A model generated the notes under the pieces. It saw only the letters and a list, made by a program, of their open reading frames with translations. It ran no database searches and had not been told where the DNA came from. Of a DNA stretch of 32,085 nt, positions 14,371-21,941 are shown piece after piece. Source of the stretch: Galbitalea sp. SE-J8 (GTDB lineage: Bacteria > Actinomycetota > Actinomycetes > Actinomycetales > Microbacteriaceae). Location of the stretch: assembly GCF_030345695.1 (NCBI RefSeq), contig NZ_JAUASV010000029.1, forward strand, positions 1 through 32,085. The letters run 5' to 3'. The position numbers and the translations under genes are program-made. Every line of letters starts with the position of its first letter. The first letter of the stretch is position 1.

Positions 14371-15003
14371 TCAGTCGCCGAGCTTGACGAGCTGCAGCAG
14401 ACCGTCGCCCGCGGGCGACAGCGTGCTCACGACGGCCTCCGAGCGACCGATCTCCTTGAGCAGCGTGCGGAACGCGACCTCGCGCTCCTCCCGCCGGGCC
14501 GGGTTCGCGACCCGGTCGTGCCAGAGCGCGTGTGCCACGGCGACGGTGCCGCCGACGCGCACGAGACGCAGGGCGTGCTCGACGTACTCGATGACGGATG
14601 CCGCGTCGGCATCCACGAGCACGAGGTCGTAGCTGGCTTCGTTCATGCGCGGCAGCACCTCGAGGGCGCGACCGGCGATGAGACGGATGCGGCCGGACGG
14701 CACCCCGGCGGCGGCGAGCGCGTGACGCGCGGCGACCTGGTGCTCCGCCTCGGCGTCGATCGAGGTGAGGGTCGCCTCGGGGGCGCCGCGCAGCAGCCAC
14801 AGCGCGCTCACCCCGAGTCCGGTGCCGATCTCGACGATCGACGTGGCGTTCGACGCGGCGGCGAGCACGGCGAGCTGGGCGCCGACGGCGGGGGAGACCG
14901 GCTCGACGCCGACCTCGATGGAGTGCTGGCGGGCCTGGGCGATCGCCTCGGGCTCGACGACGTAGTCGTCGGCGAACTTCCAGTTCAGTTCCTTCTCCGG
15001 CAC
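14371..15003 (-). CDS. SAM-dependent O-methyltransferase (family 3)
   Basis: 210 aa cytoplasmic class I methyltransferase of the CCoAOMT-like O-methyltransferase family 3. The SAM-binding glycine loop is EIGTGLGVSALWLL, followed by the acidic TSIDAEAEHQ strand, the metal-associated DLVLVDADAASV and a late TVAVAHALWH strand. The substrate is unknown. The GTG start at 15003 is supported by a -10 six bases upstream and by the typical N-terminal NWKFADDYVVEPEAI. It is divergent from tatB. In mycobacteria the equivalent gene is separated from tatB by sigE, an anti-sigma factor gene and htrA; none is present here. Confidence 0.9.
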   Translation of the reverse strand: MPEKELNWKFADDYVVEPEAIAQARQHSIEVGVEPVSPAVGAQLAVLAAASNATSIVEIGTGLGVSALWLLRGAPEATLTSIDAEAEHQVAARHALAAAGVPSGRIRLIAGRALEVLPRMNEASYDLVLVDADAASVIEYVEHALRLVRVGGTVAVAHALWHDRVANPARREEREVAFRTLLKEIGRSEAVVSTLSPAGDGLLQLVKLGD

Positions 15004-15009
15004 CCGCTC

Positions 15010-15059
15010 AGCGTAGGCGATGGGGCGCTCGGGGCCGGGGAGGACCGGCCGAGTATCCT
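15010..15059. promoter_or_regulatory. Back-to-back leaderless promoters (O-methyltransferase / tatB)
   Basis: Minus-strand TACGCT (15010-15015) lies six bases before the methyltransferase GTG at 15003. Plus-strand TATCCT (15054-15059) lies six bases before the tatB GTG at 15066. Neither gene has a ribosome site. Confidence 0.6.
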
Positions 15060-15065
15060 TATCGA

Positions 15066-15446
15066 GTGGGGTCCCTGTTCGGTCTGAGCTTCGACAAGCT
15101 GCTCGTCATCGCGCTGCTCGCCGTCATCATCCTCGGGCCGCAGCGCCTGCCGCACTACGCCTCGCAGCTCGCGAAGGGCGTGCGCGCGCTGCGCGACCTC
15201 GCGAAGGGCGCGCAGGAGCGCCTGCGGGAGGAGATGGGTCCCGAGTACGACGAGGTCGACTGGAAGAAGCTCGATCCGCGCCAGTACGACCCGCGCCGCA
15301 TCATCCGCGACGCCCTGCTCGACGACGAGCCGGAGCCGGTGATCAAGCCGGTGAGCTCGGGCGCGCCGCGGGAGACCGCCTACGCCCAGCGCAAGCGGGC
15401 CATGGAGCGCGGCGCCACGGCGCCGTTCGACTCCGAGGCGACCTGA
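15066..15446 (+). CDS. tatB: Sec-independent translocase component TatB
   Basis: 126 aa. One N-terminal helix (FGLSFDKLLVIALLAVIILGP) is followed by the hinge PQRLPHYASQLAK and an amphipathic helix VRALRDLAKGAQERLREEMG. A charged, Pro-containing tail follows. This is TatB architecture, the substrate-receptor partner of TatC. The GTG start is fixed by the -10. It would serve Tat substrates such as the EfeB encoded in this window. In other actinobacteria it follows sigE and htrA; here it stands alone. Confidence 0.93.
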   Translation: MGSLFGLSFDKLLVIALLAVIILGPQRLPHYASQLAKGVRALRDLAKGAQERLREEMGPEYDEVDWKKLDPRQYDPRRIIRDALLDDEPEPVIKPVSSGAPRETAYAQRKRAMERGATAPFDSEAT

Positions 15447-15454
15447 CCGGCACC

Positions 15455-15519
15455 TGACCGCGGCGTGCGCCCGCCCCAGCGCGGGCGTGACCGCGGCGTG
15501 CCCCGCCCGAGCGCGGGCG
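15455..15519. repeat. 33-bp duplicated hairpin after tatB
   Basis: TGACCGCGGCGTG occurs at 15455 and 15488, each copy followed by a short GC-rich inverted repeat; the first is CGCCCGC (15468-15474) with GCGGGCG (15481-15487). It lies between the convergent tatB and the small hypothetical gene and may act as a bidirectional terminator without a U-tract. Confidence 0.65.
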
Positions 15520-15526
15520 ACCCCGA

Positions 15527-15817
15527 TCAGTCGCGCGTGAGCACGCACTCGAGCGTCGCGAGCGCTCCGGCGACCATGCCGGGGTTGCTGTCGCGGTAGT
15601 ACGGCAGCGCGAACACGGCCTGCACGATCTCGGCGAGCTCGCCGAGCAACGCCGCCTCGCGCTCGAGCTCCGACCGCGGCGTCTCGACGAGCGGGAAGCG
15701 CGCGCCGGCGTCGTCGTGGACCCGGAACACCGCGTTGATCCGCGGGGGAGCGTGGGGCGCGGATGCGGGGGCCGCGACGTCACCGTCGGGCGCGTCGGCG
15801 CTGCCGTCCCGCGTCAT
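15527..15817 (-). CDS. Small hypothetical protein downstream of the aldehyde dehydrogenase gene
   Basis: 96 aa, not recognised. A disordered Asp/Ala/Pro-rich N-terminus (about 1-27) precedes NAVFRVHDDAGARFPLVETP and a helical acidic region REAALLGELAEIVQAVFALP, then YYRDSNPGMVAGALATLECV. It has no signal peptide or membrane segment. It starts 19 bp after the aldehyde dehydrogenase stop on the same strand and is probably co-transcribed. The codon pattern is that of a real gene in this genome, but the call rests on operon position and open frame. Confidence 0.6.
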   Translation of the reverse strand: MTRDGSADAPDGDVAAPASAPHAPPRINAVFRVHDDAGARFPLVETPRSELEREAALLGELAEIVQAVFALPYYRDSNPGMVAGALATLECVLTRD

Positions 15818-15836
15818 CCGCTCTCCTCCGGGCGCG

Positions 15837-17402
15837 CTACTTGAGGTGCGTGGCCCGCAGCGTCCTGAGCAGCGTCACCATCACGGCCGCCATGCGCCCG
15901 AACTCGCGCCCCGTGCGCGGGAGGGTGAGCAGACCGGTGGATGCGGCGACCGTGCGCTGCTCGACGAAGCGGAGGATGCCCTCGGGGCCGTTGCGGCGGC
16001 CGACGCCCGACTGCTTCATGCCGCCCATCGGCGCGTCGACGCTCGAGAAGGTCGCGCGGTAGCCCTCGTTGATGTTGACGCTGCCCGCGTCGAGCGCGTT
16101 CGCGACCGCGCGCGCCCGGCGCACGCTGCCCGAGAACACGCTCGCGTTGAGCCCGAAGTCGCTGTCGTTGGCGCGGGCGATCGCCTCCTCGGCATCGTCG
16201 ACGACGTGGATGGCGACGACCGGGCCGAAGGTCTCGTTCCGATCGCAGGCCATCTCGCTCGTGACGCCCGTGAGCACCGTGGGCTCGAAGAAGTACGGGC
16301 CGAGGTCGGGGCGCGCGTGGCCGCCCGCGAGCACCGTCGCGCCGCGGGCGATCGCGTCGTCGACGTGGGCCGTGACCCGCTCGAGCTGGGCGGCCGTCGC
16401 GAGCGAGCCGACATCCGTGCTGAAGTCGTACGCCGCGCCCAGCGCGAGCGAGCGCACCCGCCGGGTGAACGTCGCGACGAACGCGTCGGCCACGCCGGCG
16501 ACCAGGTAGATGCGCTCGATCGAGACGCACAGCTGGCCGGCGGAGGAGAAGCACGCGTAGGTAGCGTCGGCGGCGGCCTTCTCGGGGTCGACGTCGTCGA
16601 GCACGATCATCGGGTTCTTGCCGCCGAGCTCCATCGACGCGCCGATGAGGCGGCCGGCGGCCCGGGTCGCGACGCGCGTGCCGGTCGCGGTGGAGCCCGT
16701 GAAGCACACGTAGTCGGCGGTGTCGACGACGGCGTTGCCGATCGTCTCGCCATCGCCCGCGACGACGCTCCAGAGCGCGGCGGGCACCCCGGCCTCGATG
16801 AACGCACGGCGCGCGGCGAGCACGGTGAGCACGCCCTGGTCGTCGGCCTTCTGCACGACGCCGTTGCCGGCGGCGAGGGCGGGGACGACGTCCATGAGGG
16901 CGAGGCTGAGCGGATAGTTCCACGGCGTGACGACGCCGACGACGCCCTTCGGTCTCGTGCCCACCCGCGTGGAGATGACCACCGGGATGCCGGCGCGGCG
17001 GCCGTGCTCGCGCAGCACGCGCTCGGCGGTGAGCGCGTAGTAGCGCGTCACGGTCGCTCCCTGGAACACCTCCTCGAACGCCTGCCCGCGGGTCTTGCCC
17101 GTCTCGGTCTGCAGCACGTCGAGCAGCAGCTCGCGACGCTCCAGCAGCAGATCGTGGGCGCGCAGCAGCACGCGGCGGCGGTGCGCGGCGCCGGCCTGCT
17201 GCCAGGCGAGCGCGGCGACGCGGGCGGCGGCAGCGGCATCCGTCACGTCCTGCGCCGTGCTCGCGCGGAAGGTGTGCAGCTCGGCGCCCGTGAACGGCGC
17301 GATGACGGAGACGGGCCCGGCGCCCGAGCTGACGAGGTCGGCGATGAGCTCGTCGCTGAGCGCGCGGTCGATGGGCCCGGGAACGGTGACCTGACCAGCC
17401 AT
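15837..17402 (-). CDS. gabD2: Aldehyde dehydrogenase, probable succinate-semialdehyde dehydrogenase
   Basis: 521 aa NAD(P)-dependent aldehyde dehydrogenase. Catalytic C292 is in FSSAGQLCVS and general-base E258 in MELGGKNP. The cofactor region has VTPWNYPLSL and, unusually, QKADDQG where many family members have KPA. FTGSTATGTRVA is the Rossmann glycine region. Length and the N-terminal segment (APFTGAELHTF) resemble actinobacterial GabD2, which oxidises succinate semialdehyde; substrate assignment is by family resemblance. It shares a 50-bp divergent promoter region with the MFS/PLP-enzyme pair, so aldehyde oxidation may belong to the same process as the PLP lyase. Confidence 0.82.
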   Translation of the reverse strand: MAGQVTVPGPIDRALSDELIADLVSSGAGPVSVIAPFTGAELHTFRASTAQDVTDAAAAARVAALAWQQAGAAHRRRVLLRAHDLLLERRELLLDVLQTETGKTRGQAFEEVFQGATVTRYYALTAERVLREHGRRAGIPVVISTRVGTRPKGVVGVVTPWNYPLSLALMDVVPALAAGNGVVQKADDQGVLTVLAARRAFIEAGVPAALWSVVAGDGETIGNAVVDTADYVCFTGSTATGTRVATRAAGRLIGASMELGGKNPMIVLDDVDPEKAAADATYACFSSAGQLCVSIERIYLVAGVADAFVATFTRRVRSLALGAAYDFSTDVGSLATAAQLERVTAHVDDAIARGATVLAGGHARPDLGPYFFEPTVLTGVTSEMACDRNETFGPVVAIHVVDDAEEAIARANDSDFGLNASVFSGSVRRARAVANALDAGSVNINEGYRATFSSVDAPMGGMKQSGVGRRNGPEGILRFVEQRTVAASTGLLTLPRTGREFGRMAAVMVTLLRTLRATHLK

Positions 17403-17409
17403 GGCCGCC

Positions 17410-17446
17410 AGCCTAGTGAGGACCGGTGCCGGCGCATCGATAGGCT
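17410..17446. promoter_or_regulatory. Divergent twin leaderless promoters
   Basis: Minus-strand TAGGCT (17410-17415) lies seven bases before the aldehyde dehydrogenase ATG at 17402. Plus-strand TAGGCT (17441-17446) lies six bases before the MFS ATG at 17453. The two start codons are only 50 bp apart. Confidence 0.65.
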
Positions 17447-17452
17447 TCCGCC

Positions 17453-18961
17453 ATGGCCCGGCCCGAGGCGGACTCCCAGCAGCAGGTGGTCGCGGCGCCG
17501 CGTCGCGTCTCAGCCGGCACGATCGCGACGTACGCGATCGGGTCGCTCGGCACCGGCGGCTTCGCGACGCTGCCGGGTCTCGTGCTCGTGTACTTCCTCA
17601 CCGACACGCTCGGCATCGCGGCGCTCGCCGCGGGCGCGCTCGTCACGGCCGCGAAGGTGTGGGACGTCGTCATCGACCCCGTGATCGGCGCGTGGAGCGA
17701 CCGCAGCCTCGCGCGCACCGGCTCCCGCCGGCGCTTCATGGTGCTCGGCGGCGTGCTGCTGCCGGTGTTCTTCCTGCTCACGTTCGCCGTGCCCGCGGGG
17801 CTTCCGGATGTCGCGGCCGGCCTGTGGGTGCTCGTCGCGTTCACGGCGACCGCGACCGCGTTCTCGCTGTTCCAGGTGCCCTACATCGCGCTGCCCGCGG
17901 AGCTCTCGTCGAGCTACGACGAGCGCACGCGCCTGCTCAGCGTGCGGGTCGTCGTGCTGACGCTCGCGATCCTGCTGTTCGGGGCGGGCGGCCCGTCGCT
18001 GCGCCGCCTCGGCGGCGACGACGAGCACCTCGGGTACCTGCTCATGGCACTCGTCGCCGGCGTGGTCATCGGGCTCGGCATGCTCGTCTCCTCGCGCGTC
18101 GCCCCGCGCCGGGGCGGGTCGGTGGCGCCGGGCGGGGTGGTGGCGCCGGGGCGGGGCGGGTCGGTGGTGCCGGGCGCGGTGCGCATCCGGGACAGCTACC
18201 GTCTCGGCTTCGCCGCGCTCCGCCGCAGCCGGCCGTTCCGCGCACTGCTCGGCACGTTCGGGCTGCAGGCGCTCGCGACCGGCATGATGCTCGCCGGGGC
18301 GCAGTACGTGGCGACCTGGGTGCTGCACGACGAGGGCGCCGTCGACGTGCTCTTCGTCGCCCTCATCGGCCCCGCCTTGCTGTTCGCCCCGGTCTGGCAG
18401 GCGGTCGCGCGGCGGATCGGCAAGGAGCGCGGATTCGTGGCGGCATCCGTGCTCTTCGGCGTCGCGGCGCTCGCGCTCACGCTGCTCGCGGTGACGCCGG
18501 GCGAGTGGCTGTTCGTTCCGGTCGGGCTCGCGGGCGCCGGCTACGCGGGCATGCAGTCGCTGCCGATGGCGATGCTGCCCGACGTCATCACGCACGACGC
18601 GCGCGCGACGGGAGCGGATGCCGCCGGCACGTTCGGCGGCGTGTGGACCGCGGGCGAGACGACGGGCATGGCGCTCGGCTCGACCGCGCTGACGATCGTC
18701 CTCGCGGTCACCGGGTACATCGCCTGGGCGGGCACGACCGAGGTCGTGCAGCCCGCGTCGGCGGTGCTCGGCATCGTGCTCGCGTTCAGCGTCGTGCCCG
18801 CGGCGTTCCTCGCGGCGAGCCTCGTCGTGTTCCGCGGGTACCGGCTGCGCCGCGCGGACGCCGACGGTGTGGCGGATGCGGGTTCCGCGGGAGCGCTGGG
18901 TGAGTCGGCGGCCGGGGCTGGGGCCGGTGCGGGTACCGGGGTGTCGGAGCCCCCAGCGTGA
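17453..18961 (+). CDS. MFS transporter, GPH/MelB-like sugar:cation symporter family
   Basis: 502 aa with about twelve hydrophobic helices. KVWDVVIDPVIGAWSDRSLA, the Asp-Pro-Gly motif of helix II-loop, and the following RTGSRRRFMVLGG are typical of the glycoside-pentoside-hexuronide (MelB-type) branch. The substrate is not readable. The central cytoplasmic loop (about residues 222-245) has a Gly/Val/Arg-rich insert created by a 42-bp in-frame duplication (18111 and 18153). The C-terminus ends in a Gly/Ala-rich polar tail. Its stop overlaps the start of the PLP enzyme by four bases, so the two are translationally coupled and probably functionally linked. Confidence 0.82.
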   Translation: MARPEADSQQQVVAAPRRVSAGTIATYAIGSLGTGGFATLPGLVLVYFLTDTLGIAALAAGALVTAAKVWDVVIDPVIGAWSDRSLARTGSRRRFMVLGGVLLPVFFLLTFAVPAGLPDVAAGLWVLVAFTATATAFSLFQVPYIALPAELSSSYDERTRLLSVRVVVLTLAILLFGAGGPSLRRLGGDDEHLGYLLMALVAGVVIGLGMLVSSRVAPRRGGSVAPGGVVAPGRGGSVVPGAVRIRDSYRLGFAALRRSRPFRALLGTFGLQALATGMMLAGAQYVATWVLHDEGAVDVLFVALIGPALLFAPVWQAVARRIGKERGFVAASVLFGVAALALTLLAVTPGEWLFVPVGLAGAGYAGMQSLPMAMLPDVITHDARATGADAAGTFGGVWTAGETTGMALGSTALTIVLAVTGYIAWAGTTEVVQPASAVLGIVLAFSVVPAAFLAASLVVFRGYRLRRADADGVADAGSAGALGESAAGAGAGAGTGVSEPPA

Positions 18962-20478
18962 TCGCGTTCGACGCGGACGCCATCCTGGCCCGGCTCGACG
19001 CCCTGCGCGCCGCTGACGCCCCGACTCATGGCGGACGCGTGCTCTCCTACGTCTACGACTCGGGCCTGGCCGAGCTCGACGCGCTCGCGGCGGACGCGAT
19101 GGCCCGCGTGCAGAGCCTCAACGGGCTCGATCCGACGACCTTCCCGTCGGTGGCCGTGATGGAGAGCGAGGTCGTCGGCTTCGCGCGCTCGCTGCTCGGC
19201 GGGGACGGCTCTGCGGGCGGAGCGGTCGTCGGCTCCGTCACGACGGGCGGCACCGAGAGCTGCCTGCTCGCGGTGAAGACGGCGCGCGACGCGTGGCGCG
19301 CCGGATCGGTCGAGCGCGCGGGGATCGTGCCCCGGCTCGTCGCGCCCGAGACCGCGCACGCGGCGTTCCAGAAGGCGGCCCACTACCTCGGGCTCACCCT
19401 CGACCTCGTGCCGGTGTCTGCGACGGGTGCGGTGGACGCCGCGGATGTGATCGCCCGGCTCGATCCGCACGTCGCGCTCGTCGTCGTGTCCGCCCCCGCC
19501 TACCCGACCGCGACGCTCGACCCGATCGAGGCGGTCGCGGCGGCCGCGGCCGAGCGCGGCATCCGTTGCCACGTCGACGCGTGCATCGGCGGGCTCGCGC
19601 TGCCGTTCTGGTCGGGACCCGCCGATGAATCGCTCCCGCCGTGGGACCTGCGCGTGCCCGGCGTCACGAGCATCTCGGCGGACCTGCACAAGTTCGGCTA
19701 CGCGCCGAAGGGCGTGAGCGTGCTGCTCCAGCGCGGGCGGGACCTGCAGCGGCACCAGTACTTCGCGACGACGAACTGGCCCGGGTATCCGGTGATCAAC
19801 CCGACGGTGCTCGGGTCGAAGTCCGCGGGGCCGCTCGCCGCGGCCTGGGCGATCGTGCACGCGCTGGGGGAGTCGGGGTTCGGCGAGCTCATGGGGTCGA
19901 CCCGCCGCTCGACCGCGGCGCTCATCGATCTCGTCGGCGGGATCGAGGGGCTCGCCGTCGTGGGCGCGCCGGTCGGGCCGCTGTTCGCGGTGGCGGCCGA
20001 CGCATCCGTCGACCCGTCGCGCCGCGTGGATCCGCACCACTGGGCGGACGAGGCGCGCGCCCTCGGCTGGTCCGTGCAGCAGCAGCCGGCGCACGGTGCC
20101 GTGCCCCGCACGGCGCACCTGACGATCACGCCCGTCACCCAGGGCGTGCTGCCCGTGCTGGGCGGCGCGCTCGTCGCGGCGGCGGATGCGGTGCGCGGCG
20201 TGCCGCCGGTCGACGCGGCCCCGCTGCTCGGGGGGCTTCCCGCGCTCGCCGGGGTGCCCCTGCTCGGGGGGCTTCCCGCGCTCGCCGGGGTGCCCTCGTC
20301 GGAGGAGGCGTGGGCGCTGCTCGGCGCGCTCGGCCTCGCGTCGCCGGACGGAACCGCGGATGCCGCCGGCCTCCCGCCGCGCATGGCGCCCCTGCTCGCG
20401 CTCATCGAGGCGCTCCCGGACCCGATCGTCGAGCGCGTGCTCACGGAACTGCTCGCCCGGGTCGTCGAGCCGCGCTGA
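18958..20478 (+). CDS. PLP-dependent lyase/decarboxylase, sphingosine-1-phosphate-lyase-like
   Basis: 506 aa group II PLP enzyme. TTGGTESCLLAVK (residues 96-107) is the cofactor-phosphate region. HVDACIGGLALPFW carries the ring-stacking Asp, and SADLHKFGYAPKG contains the PLP lysine K245. The H-K-x-G-x-A-P-K-G motif and YFATTNWPGYPVINPT resemble sphingosine-1-phosphate lyase and its bacterial relatives more than glutamate decarboxylase. The true substrate is unknown. The GTG at 18958 overlaps the MFS stop. A C-terminal region contains two copies of LLGGLPALAGVP (20224-20295) in a linker. A lyase of this type would release an aldehyde, which the divergent aldehyde dehydrogenase could oxidise; that link is an inference. 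Confidence 0.75.
   Translation: MIAFDADAILARLDALRAADAPTHGGRVLSYVYDSGLAELDALAADAMARVQSLNGLDPTTFPSVAVMESEVVGFARSLLGGDGSAGGAVVGSVTTGGTESCLLAVKTARDAWRAGSVERAGIVPRLVAPETAHAAFQKAAHYLGLTLDLVPVSATGAVDAADVIARLDPHVALVVVSAPAYPTATLDPIEAVAAAAAERGIRCHVDACIGGLALPFWSGPADESLPPWDLRVPGVTSISADLHKFGYAPKGVSVLLQRGRDLQRHQYFATTNWPGYPVINPTVLGSKSAGPLAAAWAIVHALGESGFGELMGSTRRSTAALIDLVGGIEGLAVVGAPVGPLFAVAADASVDPSRRVDPHHWADEARALGWSVQQQPAHGAVPRTAHLTITPVTQGVLPVLGGALVAAADAVRGVPPVDAAPLLGGLPALAGVPLLGGLPALAGVPSSEEAWALLGALGLASPDGTADAAGLPPRMAPLLALIEALPDPIVERVLTELLARVVEPR
20224..20295. repeat. 36-bp in-frame tandem duplication in the PLP enzyme gene
   Basis: Two 36-bp copies, 20224-20259 and 20260-20295, each encode LLGGLPALAGVP. 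They are near identical, so the event is recent. Confidence 0.9.
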
Positions 20479-20532
20479 TCCGGGCGCCGCGCTGCCCCGC
20501 GCCCGCCCTGTCTCCCGCCCCGCCCCGCGCCT

Positions 20533-20634
20533 CGCGCTACAACGGATTTCACGGATGCTGAGGGTGTTCTCCCCACGGAAAGCGGCAATCCGGTGCTCCG
20601 ACGCTCAACTCTCCGTGAAATCCGTTGTAGCGCG
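20533..20634. repeat. Inverted-repeat element, family B
   Basis: Perfect 23-bp arms (20533-20555 and 20612-20634; core CTACAACGGATTTCACGGA) enclose 56 bases. It lies between the convergent PLP enzyme and mrp genes. Its overall size (102 bp) matches family A copy 1, but the arm sequence is different. It could terminate both transcripts, though no U-tract follows. Confidence 0.88.
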
Positions 20635-20743
20635 GGGCGAGGGGCGCGGGGCGCGGGGCGCGGGGAGCGGGAGGGGCGGACGCGCGCGCGGACGGACGGG
20701 GAGGGGGCGCGAGCGGGGGAGGGCTGGGGCGAGGCCCAGGCCG
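20635..20743. other. G-rich stretch downstream of mrp
   Basis: Plus-strand runs of GGGGC and GGGAGGGG fill the gap between the family B element and the mrp stop. Read from mrp, the RNA would be C-rich. No gene is supported. Confidence 0.45.
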
Positions 20744-21880
20744 TCAGGTGGGCGAGACGCCGAGCGAGCGGCCCGCGAGGCCCCGCGGGCGCACGGCGAG
20801 GCGGTCCGCGAGGGCGAGGATCGCCGCGGCTCCCGGGTCGGCCGGATCGGTCAGCACGACCGGATCGCCCGCGTCGCCGCCCGCGCGCAGCGCGAGCGAG
20901 AGGGGCACGGATGCCAGCAGCGGCGCGTCGAGGCGGCCCGCGACCGCCCGGCCCCCGCCCGATCCGAACACGTCGATCACGGTGCCGTCCGGCTGCACCA
21001 GCCCGGCCATGTTCTCCACGACGCCGACGACCGCGTGCCCGGTCTGCAGCGCGAGCCGTCCCGACCGTTCGGCGACCTCGGCGGCCGAGGCCTGCGGGGT
21101 CGTCACGACGAGGTACTCCGCCTGGGGCAGCAACTGCCCGACGCTGATCGCGACGTCGCCCGTGCCCGGCGGCATGTCGATGAGCAGCACGTCCAGGTCG
21201 CCGAAGAACACGTCGGTCAGGAACTGTTGCACCGTGCGGTGCAGCATCGGCCCGCGCCAGGCCACGACCGAGGGCGCCTCGTCCCCCGTAGCGGATGCGG
21301 CGAACATGCCGATCGAGATGACCTTCACGTCGTGCGCGACCGGCGGCAGGATGAGCTCGCCGACGCGCGTCGGTCGCGAGCCGGCGACCCCGAGCAGCCC
21401 CGGGATCGAGAAGCCGTGCACGTCGGCGTCGATGAGTCCGACGGCGAGGCCCCGCGCCGCGAGCGCAACCGCGAGGTTGGCGGTCAGCGAGGACTTGCCG
21501 ACCCCGCCCTTACCGCTCGTCACCGCGTACACGCGGGTGAGCGACTCCGGCCCGAACTGCGACTCGCGCGGGCGCCCCGCGCGCAACCGCGTCACGAGGG
21601 CGTTCCGCTCGGCCGGGGTCATCACGCCGAGCTCGATCACGACATCCGTCACGCCGGGAACCGCGGATGCCGCGGCGCGCACGTCCCGCTCGATGCGGAC
21701 GGACGCGGGGCAGCCCACGATCGTCAGCCGCAGGTCGATCGTGGCGGCACCGGCGGCATCCGTCTCGATCCCCGCGACCATGTCGAGCTCGGTGATCGGG
21801 CGCCGGATCTCGGGGTCGAGCACGCCCGCGAGCGCGGTGCGGATGTCGGCCGCGAGCCGGGCGGGCGGGGGGAGCGTCAT
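20744..21880 (-). CDS. mrp: Mrp/ApbC-family P-loop ATPase (Fe-S cluster carrier)
   Basis: 378 aa. An N-terminal MIP18/DUF59 domain (about 1-95, with VLDPEIRRPITELDMV and the conserved Cys in TIVGCPAS) is followed by a deviant Walker A, TSGKGGVGKSS (121-131), and LLIDMPPGTGD. This is the Mrp/Nbp35 scaffold, thought to carry and deliver Fe-S clusters. I see no C-terminal CPxC pair. The ATG at 21880 is chosen because the DUF59 domain begins there; upstream frame is shadow sequence. It follows DUF1003 by 61 bp, a gap occupied mostly by one REP-like copy. Confidence 0.92.
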   Translation of the reverse strand: MTLPPPARLAADIRTALAGVLDPEIRRPITELDMVAGIETDAAGAATIDLRLTIVGCPASVRIERDVRAAASAVPGVTDVVIELGVMTPAERNALVTRLRAGRPRESQFGPESLTRVYAVTSGKGGVGKSSLTANLAVALAARGLAVGLIDADVHGFSIPGLLGVAGSRPTRVGELILPPVAHDVKVISIGMFAASATGDEAPSVVAWRGPMLHRTVQQFLTDVFFGDLDVLLIDMPPGTGDVAISVGQLLPQAEYLVVTTPQASAAEVAERSGRLALQTGHAVVGVVENMAGLVQPDGTVIDVFGSGGGRAVAGRLDAPLLASVPLSLALRAGGDAGDPVVLTDPADPGAAAILALADRLAVRPRGLAGRSLGVSPT

Positions 21881-21892
21881 GGGCGGTGCACG

Positions 21893-21938
21893 GGTCTCGA
21901 GACGCGGGCGACTGCGTCGCGCGCTCCTCGACCAGCGG
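21893..21938. repeat. Single REP-like copy between the mrp and DUF1003 genes
   Basis: GGTCTCGAGACGCGGGCGAC...CTCCTCGACCAGCGG is the same family as the clusters at 122-793 and 31682-32085, present here as one unit inside an operon gap. Confidence 0.85.
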
Positions 21939-21941
21939 AGG

